In this document: positions 38,053 through 48,668 of the stretch, piece after piece
Position numbering within the stretch: position 1 is the first letter of the stretch
Layout: every line of letters starts with the position of its first letter
Notes under the pieces: model-generated
The model's input: only the letters and a program-made list of their open reading frames with translations
Told to the model about the DNA's origin: nothing
Databases searched by the model: none
Translations under genes and position numbers: made by a program
DNA from: Frigidibacter sp.
GTDB taxonomy: Bacteria > Pseudomonadota > Alphaproteobacteria > Rhodobacterales > Rhodobacteraceae
Assembly: GCF_030695035.1 (NCBI RefSeq)
Contig: NZ_JAUYTT010000012.1
Location: forward strand, 62,001-126,000
Direction of reading: 5' to 3'
Length of the DNA stretch: 64,000 nucleotides

Positions 38053-39564
38053 TCAATGAACCGGCAGCGCGCAAGGCAGCGCCCACCGATGAAGCGGCGT
38101 GCCATCCTCGGCCGCGCCCTGCCAGTCGTCGCGCAGGCTGCCTGCGGCTGCGGGGTGAGCGGCTGCCGGATCGTCCGCAGCCCTGGGGGCGGCGCCGAAG
38201 CCATAGAGCAAGTGCAGCTCGCCCGTCGCCGGGGCATCGAGGCTCAGCAGCAGATCCTGCGGGTCATCCTCGGCCAGCGCCACTTGCGTGATGCGCGGGG
38301 CCTTCGCGCCTTCCAGCCGGAAGCCCGCCGTGGGGCCTGCGCCGAACGGGTCTGCGGCGTCGATCACCAGCGGGCCAATTGCGCGGGCGCGGACCCGGAT
38401 CAGCCGGTCCCCCTCGCGTTCGGCCAGCAGGAAGGTCGGACAGAACCACGGCCGGTCCTCATAGATCGCCGTCACCGCCAGCGCATCCATCTCGGCCATC
38501 TGCAGCATCGCCTCGGGCGTCGGGCGGCCATAGCCGTCCTGCGCGAAGCCATAGCCGGGGGCGGCGAAGACCAGATCATGCTCGCCGTGGTTCCAGGCCA
38601 GATCCCATTGCGCGCGCAAGGCGGGATGGTCGGACAGGCCCGGCGTGCCGCAATCGAAGGTGGCGAGGAAGACCGGCTTGTGGAAGCCCATCTTGCCCAC
38701 GCCCTCGGTGATCTCATCGAGCAGCGCCAGCATCCCGTCGCGGAAAGCCACGGCATCGCTTTGCACATCCTCCAGCGTGTAATCGAGCCGGATGCACAGG
38801 ATCCGCGCCGGCTTCGCCATGCGGTCGGCAGCGGCCTTGAGGCTGCGCGCGGCGGTCAGGAGGTTCGCCACCGCCTGCCCCTCGCGCAGGGCAGCGACGG
38901 AGGGCGAGCCATCCGTCTCGGCCCGCACCATGTAGAGCGGCAAGGCGCGGTGGTTGCGGCGGCGGTCGGCCAGCAGCACTTCGGCCAGCAGCGCGTCGCG
39001 GGTGACCTCGCGCAGGGTGTTCAGGTGGCTCAGGACGCGGGCGGGTTCGACGCCGCCCATGCCCACCGCGCCGATATCGTCGGCAGGGGCGAGGATGTGG
39101 TAGGGGAAGCGCGGCACCCGCGGCAGCGCCTTGGTCGCCCGCGCCCCGCCGATGGAGAAGACCCCCAGCAGCGCGCCGGGCGCATCGGCGACGATGCTGA
39201 CCTGCTCTTCGACGCTGTCCGCCTCGACAAGGCAGCGGTATTGCCGCGCGCCCTGCTCACCGGGAAGGTTGGCCGAGAACACATACCACTCGCCGGTCTG
39301 GCGCAGGTTCCAGGCATCGACATCGCCCAGAACCGACGGGTCCAGCCCCTCGGCCTGCACCGCCCCGTGAAGTCCCGCCCGAGCTGCGCCCGCTGGCAGC
39401 GCGCCAAGCCGGCGGCCGATGTCTGCGATCACCTTGTCGGACAGGCGCATCACCAGCCCGCTGCTGTCATAGCCGATCACGTCGCCATTGCGGGCGCGCA
39501 GGATCGTGCCCTTCTGCCCGGTTTGGCCGCTCCCAGAGCCGTCTTCGGGCGGCTGATCGTTCAT
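38053..39564 (-). CDS. Unrecognised 503-residue protein, possibly carbohydrate-esterase-like
   Basis: Starts MNDQPPEDGSGSG; 20 more codons are open upstream. I do not recognise the family with confidence. Visible: a Gly/Ser-rich N terminus (1-20), a middle part with MVRAETDGSPSVAAL, ILCIRLDYTLEDVQ and VFLATFDCGTPGLSDHPALRAQWDLAW, and a beta-rich C-terminal part ending RDDWQGAAEDGTPLHRWALPCALPVH. The overall order faintly recalls SGNH/sialate-esterase proteins acting on glycans. It is the first gene of the minus-strand cluster; its stop is 14 bases before the lectin-fold gene start. Divergent from a glycosyltransferase 120 bases away. Confidence 0.7.
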   Translation of the reverse strand: MNDQPPEDGSGSGQTGQKGTILRARNGDVIGYDSSGLVMRLSDKVIADIGRRLGALPAGAARAGLHGAVQAEGLDPSVLGDVDAWNLRQTGEWYVFSANLPGEQGARQYRCLVEADSVEEQVSIVADAPGALLGVFSIGGARATKALPRVPRFPYHILAPADDIGAVGMGGVEPARVLSHLNTLREVTRDALLAEVLLADRRRNHRALPLYMVRAETDGSPSVAALREGQAVANLLTAARSLKAAADRMAKPARILCIRLDYTLEDVQSDAVAFRDGMLALLDEITEGVGKMGFHKPVFLATFDCGTPGLSDHPALRAQWDLAWNHGEHDLVFAAPGYGFAQDGYGRPTPEAMLQMAEMDALAVTAIYEDRPWFCPTFLLAEREGDRLIRVRARAIGPLVIDAADPFGAGPTAGFRLEGAKAPRITQVALAEDDPQDLLLSLDAPATGELHLLYGFGAAPRAADDPAAAHPAAAGSLRDDWQGAAEDGTPLHRWALPCALPVH

Positions 39565-39684
39565 CGGTGCAGATCTTTCATTGGCGCGCCTTCGCGCGTG
39601 CAGTATTCCTTTGCCAGAAACCAATTAGGCCCCGGCAAGTCAAGGCGACAAAGCCAAAACGGGGGGCGCGGCAAAGGCGGACAG

Positions 39685-40743
39685 ATGCGGCGGCTGGCGA
39701 TCCTGACGGTCAAGGACGAGGGCGCCTTCCTGCTGGAATGGCTCGCCTTCCACCGCCGGGTCGGCTTCACCGATGTGCTGGCCTTTTCCAACGATTGCAG
39801 CGATGGCACGGACCTTATGCTGGACCGGCTGCAGGCGATGGGGCTGCTGACCCATGTGCCGCAGGCGGGACCCTTCCCCAAGGGCCCGCAATGGGCGGCG
39901 CTGAATGCGGCGGAAGGTCACCCCCTGATAACGCAGGCCGATTGGGTGATGCCGATCGACATCGACGAGTTCGTCACCATCCACCTTGGCGACGGCACCC
40001 TCGATGCGCTGCTGGCGGCCTATCCGCAGGCGACGGCCTTTGTGATGACCTGGCGGCTGTTCGGCAATGGCGGGGTCATCGGCTTCGAGGATGCCCCCGT
40101 CACCGCGCAGTTCACCCGCGCCGCGCCACCCGGCATGGCCTGGCCCTGGCGCGCCTCGATGATCAAGACGCTGTTCCGCAATGATGGCAGCTATACCCGC
40201 CTCGGCGTCCACCGCCCGCGGCAACCGGACCCGGAGCGGTTGGAGGCGCAGGTCTGGATCGGTGGCACCGGCGCGCCCCTGCCCGCGCGCTATGCCCGCA
40301 TCGGCCTTTATACCCCGCCGTCGCCGCACCAGTATCGCATCGCCCAGCTGAACCACTACGCCCTTGGCGCGATGGAAAGCTATATCGTCAAATGCGGGCG
40401 CGGGCGGGCGAACCGCGAGGCCTCGACCTTCGACATGTCCTATTGGGTAGAGCGGAATTTCGACACCGTGGAAGACCGCGCCATCGCCCCCGCCGCCGCC
40501 CGCGCAGCCCCGCTGCTGGCCGAGCTGCGCGCCGACCGGGTTCTGGGGCCGCTGCACGAGGCGGCAGTGCTCTGGCGCCGCGCCCGGTTCGAGGCGCTGA
40601 TGCGGGACGAGCCGTTCCGCGCGCTGTTCGGCCGGCTGCTGCTGACCCCCGCGACTCGGCCGATGTCGCCCGAGCGGTTGGCGATCTTCCTGCACCATGC
40701 CCGGCGCGCGGCGGAAACAGTGGCGCCACCCGGCACCGATTGA
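39685..40743 (+). CDS. Glycosyltransferase family 2-like protein (PF13704-like), stand-alone
   Basis: 352 residues from MRRLAILTVKDEGAFLLEWL after AAAGGCGG. It has NDCSDGTDLMLDRLQAMGLL and the metal motif MPIDIDEFVTIHLGD, then MTWRLFGNGGV and YRIAQLNHYALGAMESY. These match the glycosyltransferase halves of the two fusion proteins (26388 and 32972) closely, but here no methyltransferase-like domain follows. The frame is open upstream across the divergent gene; that part is shadow. The next gene on this strand (40918) is a hydrolase-like paralogue. Confidence 0.86.
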   Translation: MRRLAILTVKDEGAFLLEWLAFHRRVGFTDVLAFSNDCSDGTDLMLDRLQAMGLLTHVPQAGPFPKGPQWAALNAAEGHPLITQADWVMPIDIDEFVTIHLGDGTLDALLAAYPQATAFVMTWRLFGNGGVIGFEDAPVTAQFTRAAPPGMAWPWRASMIKTLFRNDGSYTRLGVHRPRQPDPERLEAQVWIGGTGAPLPARYARIGLYTPPSPHQYRIAQLNHYALGAMESYIVKCGRGRANREASTFDMSYWVERNFDTVEDRAIAPAAARAAPLLAELRADRVLGPLHEAAVLWRRARFEALMRDEPFRALFGRLLLTPATRPMSPERLAIFLHHARRAAETVAPPGTD

Positions 40744-40917
40744 GCCTGCAGCCCGCACAGTCCGCACCAGCACCGCGACTTCGCCACAGTTTTACCCCGC
40801 CCCGACACTTGAAAAGGCCCCATTGCGGGGCTGAAATAGCCCTTAGCACGCGGTATCAGACCGGGGGCGCCAGCACGGCGCCCGTGGAAGCCGACGACAC
40901 GAGGGAGCGACCCGCAG

Positions 40918-41862
40918 ATGGCGCAGGACATGGCACTCGACCTGGCAGACCAGACCGACCTCGATCTTGTCGAGGCGCTGGAGGCGCTTGGCGAGGACGA
41001 AGGCTATTACGAGCCGCTCGGCAAACGCCACGCCGCGCTGTTTTCCGATGAGGGGCCGGTGCTGCTGGTCACCTTCGAAACGCTGGCCTCGATCCGCGCG
41101 CGGCCCGGGCACAGGCCGCTGGGGCACCAGATCGCCAAGGCGAAGGGCTGGTCGAGCCTGTGCCTGATCGCCTTTGAGGACAGCTGGTACCGGGACCGCA
41201 GCGTCTATCGCTTCTTCGACCGGCAGGTGGATGACGCCTTTTTCGAGGATTTCGACCGCGTGGTGTTCTGGGGCGCGGGGATGGGCGGCTATTCCGCCGC
41301 CGCCTATGCGGTGACCGCGCCGGGCGCGACGGTGATCCTCGCCGCGCCGCAAGCCACGCTGGACCCGCGCGTGACCGGCTGGGATGAGCGGTTCCGGGCC
41401 AAGCGCCGGATGTCCTTCACCGACCGCTATGGCTATGCCCCCGAGATGATCGAGGGCGCGGGGCCGGTCTATGTGATCTATGATCCCCAGCACCATCCCG
41501 ACGCGATGCATGCGAGCCTGTTTACCCGCGGCTTCGTGACCATGCTGCCCTGCCCGTGGATCGGCCCTGACCCGGCCGGCGCGCTGGAGGAGATGGAACT
41601 GCTGGCCCCACTGCTGACCGCCGCCTGTGACGGCAGCTTCACGCCCGCGCTGTTCTGGCGCAGCTACCGCGCCCGCCGCCATCACAGCCCCTATCTACGC
41701 CGTCTGGGCGAGGTACTGGATGCGCGCGGCCGGCTGTGGCTGAACGCCCTGCTGCACCGCGCCGCCGCCCGCATCCTCAAATCCCGCCGCGTTCGCCGCC
41801 GGGCCGAGGCGCTGGAAGCAGAACTGGCAGAGACCGGGCGGAGGCTGCCAGAGGCGGTGTGA
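40918..41862 (+). CDS. Alpha/beta-hydrolase-like protein with lost catalytic residues
   Basis: 314 residues, homologous to the product at 31013-31966: the sequence around FDRVVFWGAGMGGYSAAAYA aligns with FDKVVLVGASMGGFAALNFA, but the nucleophile Ser is Gly. The Asp-containing VYVIYDPQHHPDAMHA is kept, while the His-bearing LGHSSHQA of the paralogue corresponds to PCPWIGPDPAGA without His. So it is probably a non-catalytic paralogue, perhaps a binding or regulatory partner. A coiled, basic C terminus (about 255-310) follows. The start may be at 40918 or 12 bases later (second Met). Substrate unknown. Confidence 0.72.
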   Translation: MAQDMALDLADQTDLDLVEALEALGEDEGYYEPLGKRHAALFSDEGPVLLVTFETLASIRARPGHRPLGHQIAKAKGWSSLCLIAFEDSWYRDRSVYRFFDRQVDDAFFEDFDRVVFWGAGMGGYSAAAYAVTAPGATVILAAPQATLDPRVTGWDERFRAKRRMSFTDRYGYAPEMIEGAGPVYVIYDPQHHPDAMHASLFTRGFVTMLPCPWIGPDPAGALEEMELLAPLLTAACDGSFTPALFWRSYRARRHHSPYLRRLGEVLDARGRLWLNALLHRAAARILKSRRVRRRAEALEAELAETGRRLPEAV

Positions 41863-41892
41863 GGGGGAGGGCCGCAGCGCAAGAAGCCGCGC

Positions 41893-42243
41893 CTACGCCG
41901 TGCGGAGCAATTCTGCGACATCCTCATACCCGGCGCCATAGGCCACGATCAGTCCTGCCTCCGAGCCCTTGGAAGGCAGTTCCCTCAGCGCCAGAGCGAC
42001 ATCGTCGCGGCTCGCCAGCACATTCGTGATCGGCCCGTCCACCCCTGCCTGCACGATGTGGTCGTCCATGCTGTCGTGAAGACCCCAAGCATCGGCACCG
42101 AAAAAGTAGATCTCCCGGATGAGCAGGGAGTTGGCGAGCTGCCGGGGGCTGAGGACATGCTCCACTCTGGCCGCGTCGGACAACAGAATAACCACTGCGG
42201 GAAGCTCGTCGGGCAACATGGCGAGCGGCAGGATCGCATTCAT
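41893..42243 (-). CDS. Hypothetical 116-residue protein
   Basis: Not recognised. Starts MNAILPLAMLPDELPAVVIL after GAGAGG; open codons further upstream look non-coding. The sequence is of mixed alpha/beta type (VVILLSDAARVEHVLS, REIYFFGADAWGLHDSMDDHI, GLIVAYGAGYEDVAELL), with no membrane segment, signal peptide or known motif. It lies between the glycan cluster and the agl operon, 110 bases downstream of aglK on the same strand, and is convergent with the hydrolase-like gene. Confidence 0.6.
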   Translation of the reverse strand: MNAILPLAMLPDELPAVVILLSDAARVEHVLSPRQLANSLLIREIYFFGADAWGLHDSMDDHIVQAGVDGPITNVLASRDDVALALRELPSKGSEAGLIVAYGAGYEDVAELLRTA

Positions 42244-42353
42244 GAAGTCACCTCTCGATCCCCCTGCACAAGCCGCGCTCCGTCTTTCCGCGGCATGGTC
42301 ATACTGTCCAGCAAGGCGCCGATCGGCGCAAACAGCCGAGCCCGCGCTTCCTC

Positions 42354-43431
<1,078 letters not shown>

Positions 43432-43445
<14 letters not shown>

Positions 43446-45099
43446 CTTCGCCTCCCGGGTGACGTTCGGGGTGATAGCGGTCCAGCAGCAGGATGCTGGC
43501 CTGCCACGAGCCCAGATGCAGCGTGTGGTCGGGCAAGGGCCGGGCAGAGCCAAGCTCGCCCGCGATGGTGACCCAGTTGCCCTCGGGCACCGGAACCGTG
43601 ACGGGTTCGTCCGACAGGTTGAAGAAGCACAGGATGGTTTCCGCCTCCGTCTCGCGGCGGAAGCTGAGCACCTCGCCGGTGACCGTCACATCGGTCATCG
43701 CGCCGATGCGCAGCGCCGGGTGGCCGCGGCGGAAGGCCAGCGCGCGGCGGTAATGGTGCAGCAGCGCGGCGGGGTCCTGCTCGGCGGTGGAAACGGCGAG
43801 GTGATAGTGGGAAGACGGCACCGGCAGCCAGGGCTTGGCGGGCGAGAAGCCTGCGTTGACCGCGTTGCCATCCCAGGGCATCGGGGTGCGGCTGCCGTCG
43901 CGGCCATTGAACTCGGGCCAGAACTCCTTGCCGTAAGGGTCTTGCAGATCCTCGAAGGCAACCTCTGCCTCGGGCAAGCCAAGCTCCTCGCCCTGATAGA
44001 GGCAGACCGAGCCGCGCAGGCAGATGAGCAGCGTGGCATAGGTGCGGGCGGCGGCGGGCGTGAGGTTCCAGCGGGTGACATGGCGCACCACGTCGTGGTT
44101 GGAAAAGGCCCAGCAGACCCAACCGTCATGGGCGACGCGGTCCACCTCGGCGAAGACATCGGCGATGGTCTGGGCAGAGAGGCTGTCGCCCGACAGGAAC
44201 TCGAACGCATAGGACATCTGCATCCGGTCATCGCCGCGGGTGTATTCGCCAAGGATCTCCAGCCCGCGCTGGCTGTCGCCGACCTCGCCGACGGCGGCGG
44301 CGTTGTGCGGGGCCATCACGGCGCGGAGTTTGCTAAGGAATTCAAGGTTTTCCGGCTGGTTCTTGTCGTAGATGTGCATCTGGTGGTTATAGGGGTTCAC
44401 CGCCGGCGCCGTCTTGGCGTTGCGCAGTTCCTTGGCCAGTGGAGGATTGTCCCGCAACTGCTTGTCATGCATGTAGAAATTGATGGTATCGAGCCGGAAG
44501 CCATCCACCCCCCGCTCCAGCCAGAAGCGCGCCACGTCCAGCAGCGCGTCCTGCACCTCGGCGCAGTGGAAGTTGAGGTCGGGCTGGCTGGTCAGGAAGT
44601 TGTGCAGATAATACTGCTCGCGCCGGGCATCCCAGTGCCAGGAGGTGCCGCCGAACATCGAGTGCCAGTTGTTGGGCACGGTGCCGTCGGGCTTGGGGTC
44701 GGCCCAGACATACCAGTCGGCCTTGGGATTGTCGCGGCTGCTGCGGCTTTCCTTGAACCAGGGATGCTGGTCCGAGGTATGCGACAGCACCAGGTCGATC
44801 ATCACCTTGAGCCCGAGGAAATGCGCGGTGGCGATGATCTGGTCGAAATCGGCAAGGCTGCCGAACATCGGGTCGACGTCGCGGTAATCCGACACGTCAT
44901 AGCCGAAATCCTTCATCGGCGAAGGGAAGAACGGGCTGATCCAGACCGCGTCGGCGCCGAGGCTCGCGATATGCGGCAGGCGGCCTACGATGCCCAGAAG
45001 GTCGCCGATGCCGTCGCCATTCGCATCCTGAAAGCTGCGGGGGTAGATCTGATAGATCACCGCGCCCCGCCACCAGTCTGCGTCTTTCTTGAAGTCCAT
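43432..45099 (-). CDS. aglA: Alpha-glucosidase, GH13
   Basis: 555 residues; cytoplasmic hydrolysis of imported alpha-glucosides such as sucrose, maltose or trehalose. GH13 motifs: AVIYQIYPRSFQDANGDGIGD, DLVLSHTSDQHPWF, VDGFRLDTINFY (nucleophile Asp204), AVGEVGD (acid Glu) and FSNHDVVRH. Start at ATG 45099: it lies one base after the aglG stop (TGA-T-ATG) with AAAGG at the right distance; a GTG three codons earlier is also possible. The gene order aglE-F-G-A-K is that of the rhizobial agl operon. Confidence 0.94.
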
Positions 45100-45100
45100 A

Positions 45101-46237
45101 TCAGCCACCTTTCACCGAGCCGGCCAGCAGGCCGCGCACGAGATATCTTTGCAATCCGAAGAAAACCAGCAGCGGCATCGAGATCGACACGAAGGCCGAA
45201 GCTGCCAGGATTTCCCATTCCCCCCCGAGCGAGCCGAGGAGTTCCCGCAGCACGCCGGTCATCACAAGCTGGTCCGGCGCGTTGCCCAGAAAAACGGTCG
45301 CCACCAGCAGATCGTTCCACACCCAGAGGAACTGGAAGATGGCGAAACTGGCGAGGGCCGGGAAGGACAGCGGCAACACGATGCGGCGGAAGATCTCGAA
45401 ATCGGTGGCGCCATCGACGCGGGCGCTTTCGATGATCTCGCGCGGCAGGCCGGCGATGTAGTTGCGCAGAAGGTACACGGCCATCGGCAGGCCGAAGGCG
45501 GTATGCGCCAGCCAGATGCCGAGATAGCCCTTGTCGATGCCGATGGCGTTGTGCAGGCGCAAAAGCGGGATCAGCGTCATCTGCAAGGGTACGACCAGCA
45601 GGCCGACGATGCCGGCCAGGATCAGCGCCCGGCCCGGAAAACGCATCCACGCCAGCGCATAGGCGGCGAAGGCGGCGATCAGGATCGGGATCACCGTGGC
45701 CGGGATCGTCACGGTGAAGGTGTTGAGGAAGGCCCGCCCCAGCCCCTGCGCGACGATGACGGTTTCATAATTCTCCAGCGTCAGCCGCGGCGGGGTGGTG
45801 GTGGTGACGAAGATGCGGTCGCCGCGCCCCGCCTCTGGCGCCTCGGGATAGGTGATGCGGAAGGCGCCATCACTTTCGACGGTCAGCGTGTCGCCCGCGC
45901 GGCCCGTCGCGGTCTCGCCCGGCGCAAAGGCCTTGGGCTCGCGCGCCGAGAGGCCAAAGGCGGCGACGCTGCCGCCCGCCTCGCCAAAGACATTGCCGTC
46001 CAGCACCCAGGCCGCGCCCTCGGGCACCGCCGTCTCGGGCGGCGGGGCGCGGAAGATCTCGTTCTGCTCGGCCGGCAGCGCCGCCTTCCACCAGCCCGAG
46101 GCAGCGATCTGGTCGCGGTCGCGGAAGGAGGAGATCAGCAGCCCCAGCGTCGGGATCGTCCACAGCACCACCAGCAGCAGCGCCGCAAGGTTCACCGCCC
46201 AGGTCAGGCGCGATTTCGTTCCGGCCATGCCCTCCAT
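45101..46237 (-). CDS. aglG: Alpha-glucoside ABC transporter permease
   Basis: 378 residues; inner-membrane permease with six helices. A large periplasmic insertion (about 36-150: WWKAALPAEQNEIFRAPPPE...) after the first helix is characteristic of AglG. The EAA-type loop contacting AglK is ESARVDGATDFEIFRRIVLPLSFPAL. The ATG at 46237 overlaps the aglF stop as ATGA and follows GGGAGGGG; a GTG one codon earlier is less likely. Confidence 0.92.
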   Translation of the reverse strand: MEGMAGTKSRLTWAVNLAALLLVVLWTIPTLGLLISSFRDRDQIAASGWWKAALPAEQNEIFRAPPPETAVPEGAAWVLDGNVFGEAGGSVAAFGLSAREPKAFAPGETATGRAGDTLTVESDGAFRITYPEAPEAGRGDRIFVTTTTPPRLTLENYETVIVAQGLGRAFLNTFTVTIPATVIPILIAAFAAYALAWMRFPGRALILAGIVGLLVVPLQMTLIPLLRLHNAIGIDKGYLGIWLAHTAFGLPMAVYLLRNYIAGLPREIIESARVDGATDFEIFRRIVLPLSFPALASFAIFQFLWVWNDLLVATVFLGNAPDQLVMTGVLRELLGSLGGEWEILAASAFVSISMPLLVFFGLQRYLVRGLLAGSVKGG

Positions 46238-47229
46238 CACATCCCCTCCCGCCGCGCGGTGCGGATGTTCCAGATCATGATCGGCGTGACCAGCAGCATG
46301 ATGACCAGCGCCACGGTCGAGGCGCGCCCGGTGTCATTGCCGCGGAACATCCAGTCGAACATCAGGTTCGCCAGCACCTGCGTGCCCCATTGGCCATTGG
46401 TCATGGCCAGCACGATGTCGAAGACCTTCAGCACCAGGATGGTGATCGTGGTCCAGACCACTGCGATGGTGCCCCAGATCTGCGGCACCTTGATCTTGAA
46501 GAAGATCTGCAGGGGCGAGGCCCCGTCCAGCACCGCCGCCTCGATGGTTTCCTCGGGGATGCCGCGCAGGGCGGCCGAGAGGATCACCATGGCAAAGCCG
46601 GTCTGGATCCAGATCAGCACCGCCATCAGCATCAGGTTGTTCCAGGGGGTCAGCGTCAGCCAAGTCTGGGGGTTGCCGCCGAACCCCTCCACCACGGCGT
46701 TCAACAGGCCGATCTGCGCCTGCCCCTCGCCGCGGAAATCGTAGATGAACTTCCAGATCACCGAGGCACCGATGAAGCTGATCGCCATCGGCATGAAGAT
46801 CAGCGATTTGGCGAGGTCGCCCCAGCGGAGGCGGTCGGTCAGGCTGGCGGCGATGAGGCCGAAAAGGGTCGAGGCGGCAGGCACGACCAGCAGCCACATC
46901 AGGTTGTTGAGGATCGACTCGCGGAACTTGCCGTCGGCGATCAGCCAGCGCCAGTTGTCGAAGCCGACAAACCGCTGGCCCGCCGCATCATGCAGCGACA
47001 GCCAGATCGACAGGAACACCGGCCAGACCAGATAGACGCCAAGGATCAGCACCGCGGGGCCCAGGAACAGCCATGGCCGCACCCGCGCCGCCCGGCCGAT
47101 ATTGCGCCCGGCATGGGGGCCACGCGGCGGCAGCGCCCGGTCCAGCAGCCAGTTGCTGCCCCAGAACCAGGCGACGCAGCCGAATATGCCGATGACGATG
47201 GTGGCAGAGGCGAAGGCCAGCTGTTCCAT
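46237..47229 (-). CDS. aglF: Alpha-glucoside ABC transporter permease
   Basis: 330 residues with eight or so hydrophobic segments, two at the N terminus preceding the six of the permease core. The EAA-type loop is EAAVLDGASPLQIFFKIKVPQIWGTI. It pairs with AglG to form the membrane channel of the importer. Start MEQLAFASATIVIG follows CAGGAGA; the gene begins 21 bases after the aglE stop. Confidence 0.92.
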   Translation of the reverse strand: MEQLAFASATIVIGIFGCVAWFWGSNWLLDRALPPRGPHAGRNIGRAARVRPWLFLGPAVLILGVYLVWPVFLSIWLSLHDAAGQRFVGFDNWRWLIADGKFRESILNNLMWLLVVPAASTLFGLIAASLTDRLRWGDLAKSLIFMPMAISFIGASVIWKFIYDFRGEGQAQIGLLNAVVEGFGGNPQTWLTLTPWNNLMLMAVLIWIQTGFAMVILSAALRGIPEETIEAAVLDGASPLQIFFKIKVPQIWGTIAVVWTTITILVLKVFDIVLAMTNGQWGTQVLANLMFDWMFRGNDTGRASTVALVIMLLVTPIMIWNIRTARREGM

Positions 47230-47250
47230 GCAAGTCTCCTGAAACGGGCC

Positions 47251-48615
47251 TTAGTTGAGCGAGTCCCAGGTCTTGCGGATCATCGCGCCGACCGCGGCGG
47301 CATCCGCGCCGCCAGCATAGTCGATCATGCCGGTCCAGAAGGCGCCAGCCCCCACCGCGCCCGGCATCAGGTCCGACCCGTCGAAGCGGAAGGTGTCGGC
47401 GGCCAGCAGGATATCGGCCATCTTGCGCAGCGTCGGATCGCCGTAAACTTCGGGGTTGGCGGTCTTCAGCGGGGTCAGGAAGCCCGATTGCGCCATCCAG
47501 ACCTCATGCGCGATGGGGGTCTGCAGGAATGCCATGAAGGCGCGCGCAGCCTCGGTATCGCGGGTGATGGCGAAAGTGGTGCCGCCGCCAAGGACCGGCT
47601 TGCCGAGGCCCTGCCCTTCATAGGCGGGGAAGTAGAAGAAGTCGGCATCGAGCCCGACCTCGGTCCCTTCGGGGAAGAAGGAGGGGATGAACGAGGCTTG
47701 CTTGTGCATGTAGCAGCCGGGCGGCGAGGCGAAGAGGCCCTTGGGGCTGTCGCGGAAATCGGTGGAGGCGACGGCACCGGCCCCGCCCTGCACGAAGTCA
47801 TCGTTGCGCACGAACCAGCCGAATTCCTCGATGGCGGCGACGACTTTCGGGTCATCGAAGGGCAGTTCGCCGCGCGTCCAGGCGTCGTAATCCTCGGGCG
47901 TGTTGATCCGCAGCATCAGGTCCTCGACCCAGTCGGTCGCGGGCCATCCGGTGGCGGCGCCTGAACCGAGGCCAATGCACCAGGGGGTCTCGCCCTCGTC
48001 CACGATCTGCTGGGTCAGGGCCTTCAGATCCTCCATCGTCTCGGGGATCTCATAGCCGGCATCCTCGAAATTCTCCGGCACGAACCAGACCAGCGATTTC
48101 AGGTCGACCTTGTAGATGAGGCCGTAGAAGTCATCCGTGCCATCGGGGCCGGTATGGGTGCCGAGGTCCACCCAGGACGGGCCGGCGGCGTAGTTTTCCA
48201 GCACCCAGTCGGAGGTCTCCTGCCCCAGCGGGGTGATATGGCCACGGCGGGCGAGGTCGCCGACAAGGCCGGGCTGCGGGAAGATGGCGATGTCAGGCGG
48301 GCTGCCAGCGCCGGTGTCGATGACGATCTGCTGCTCGAAGCTGTCGGACCCGGAATAGCGGACATTCGCCCCGGTAGCGGCGGCGAAATAGGCGACGACG
48401 CTGTCGACCAGCTCCTTGTCGGGGCCGAGCCAGGGGCCGAAGATGGTGAGCGTCTGGCCGGACAGGTCGGTCTGCGCCAGTTCGTCATAGCTGGCCCAGT
48501 TGAAGCGCGGATCCTCGCCCGGGGCGAAGACCAGATCCTGCGCGGCGGCGCCCTGCGGGGCGGCAACCGCGATGAGCGCGAGCAGGGCAAGCCCTGCGGA
48601 ACGGCCAGTCCTCAT
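47251..48615 (-). CDS. aglE: Alpha-glucoside ABC transporter substrate-binding protein
   Basis: 454 residues; periplasmic binding protein that captures alpha-glucosides. A signal peptide is clear (MRTGRSAGLALLALIAVAAP, cleavage after AAA near 25). GQTLTIFGPWLGPDKELVDSV and the later ETMEDLKALTQQIVDEGETPW fit family 1 extracellular solute-binding proteins of the AglE type. Start at 48615 after GGGAGG; the frame runs on upstream through the operator, which is unlikely. First gene of the aglEFGAK operon. Confidence 0.93.
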   Translation of the reverse strand: MRTGRSAGLALLALIAVAAPQGAAAQDLVFAPGEDPRFNWASYDELAQTDLSGQTLTIFGPWLGPDKELVDSVVAYFAAATGANVRYSGSDSFEQQIVIDTGAGSPPDIAIFPQPGLVGDLARRGHITPLGQETSDWVLENYAAGPSWVDLGTHTGPDGTDDFYGLIYKVDLKSLVWFVPENFEDAGYEIPETMEDLKALTQQIVDEGETPWCIGLGSGAATGWPATDWVEDLMLRINTPEDYDAWTRGELPFDDPKVVAAIEEFGWFVRNDDFVQGGAGAVASTDFRDSPKGLFASPPGCYMHKQASFIPSFFPEGTEVGLDADFFYFPAYEGQGLGKPVLGGGTTFAITRDTEAARAFMAFLQTPIAHEVWMAQSGFLTPLKTANPEVYGDPTLRKMADILLAADTFRFDGSDLMPGAVGAGAFWTGMIDYAGGADAAAVGAMIRKTWDSLN

Positions 48616-48668
48616 TCCATCCTCCCAGACAGTGCGCCCATAGCGCTGCCATCGGGGGTGATGGCAGC

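Noticed and set aside
38056-39684. Plus-strand upstream extension of the stand-alone glycosyltransferase
   Set aside because: Antisense to the 503-residue gene; the conserved glycosyltransferase start is at 39685 with a ribosome site.
40815-40832. Small GC hairpin (GGCCCC/GGGGCT) after the glycosyltransferase at 39685
   Set aside because: Only five to six pairs and no T tract; could arise by chance at this GC content.
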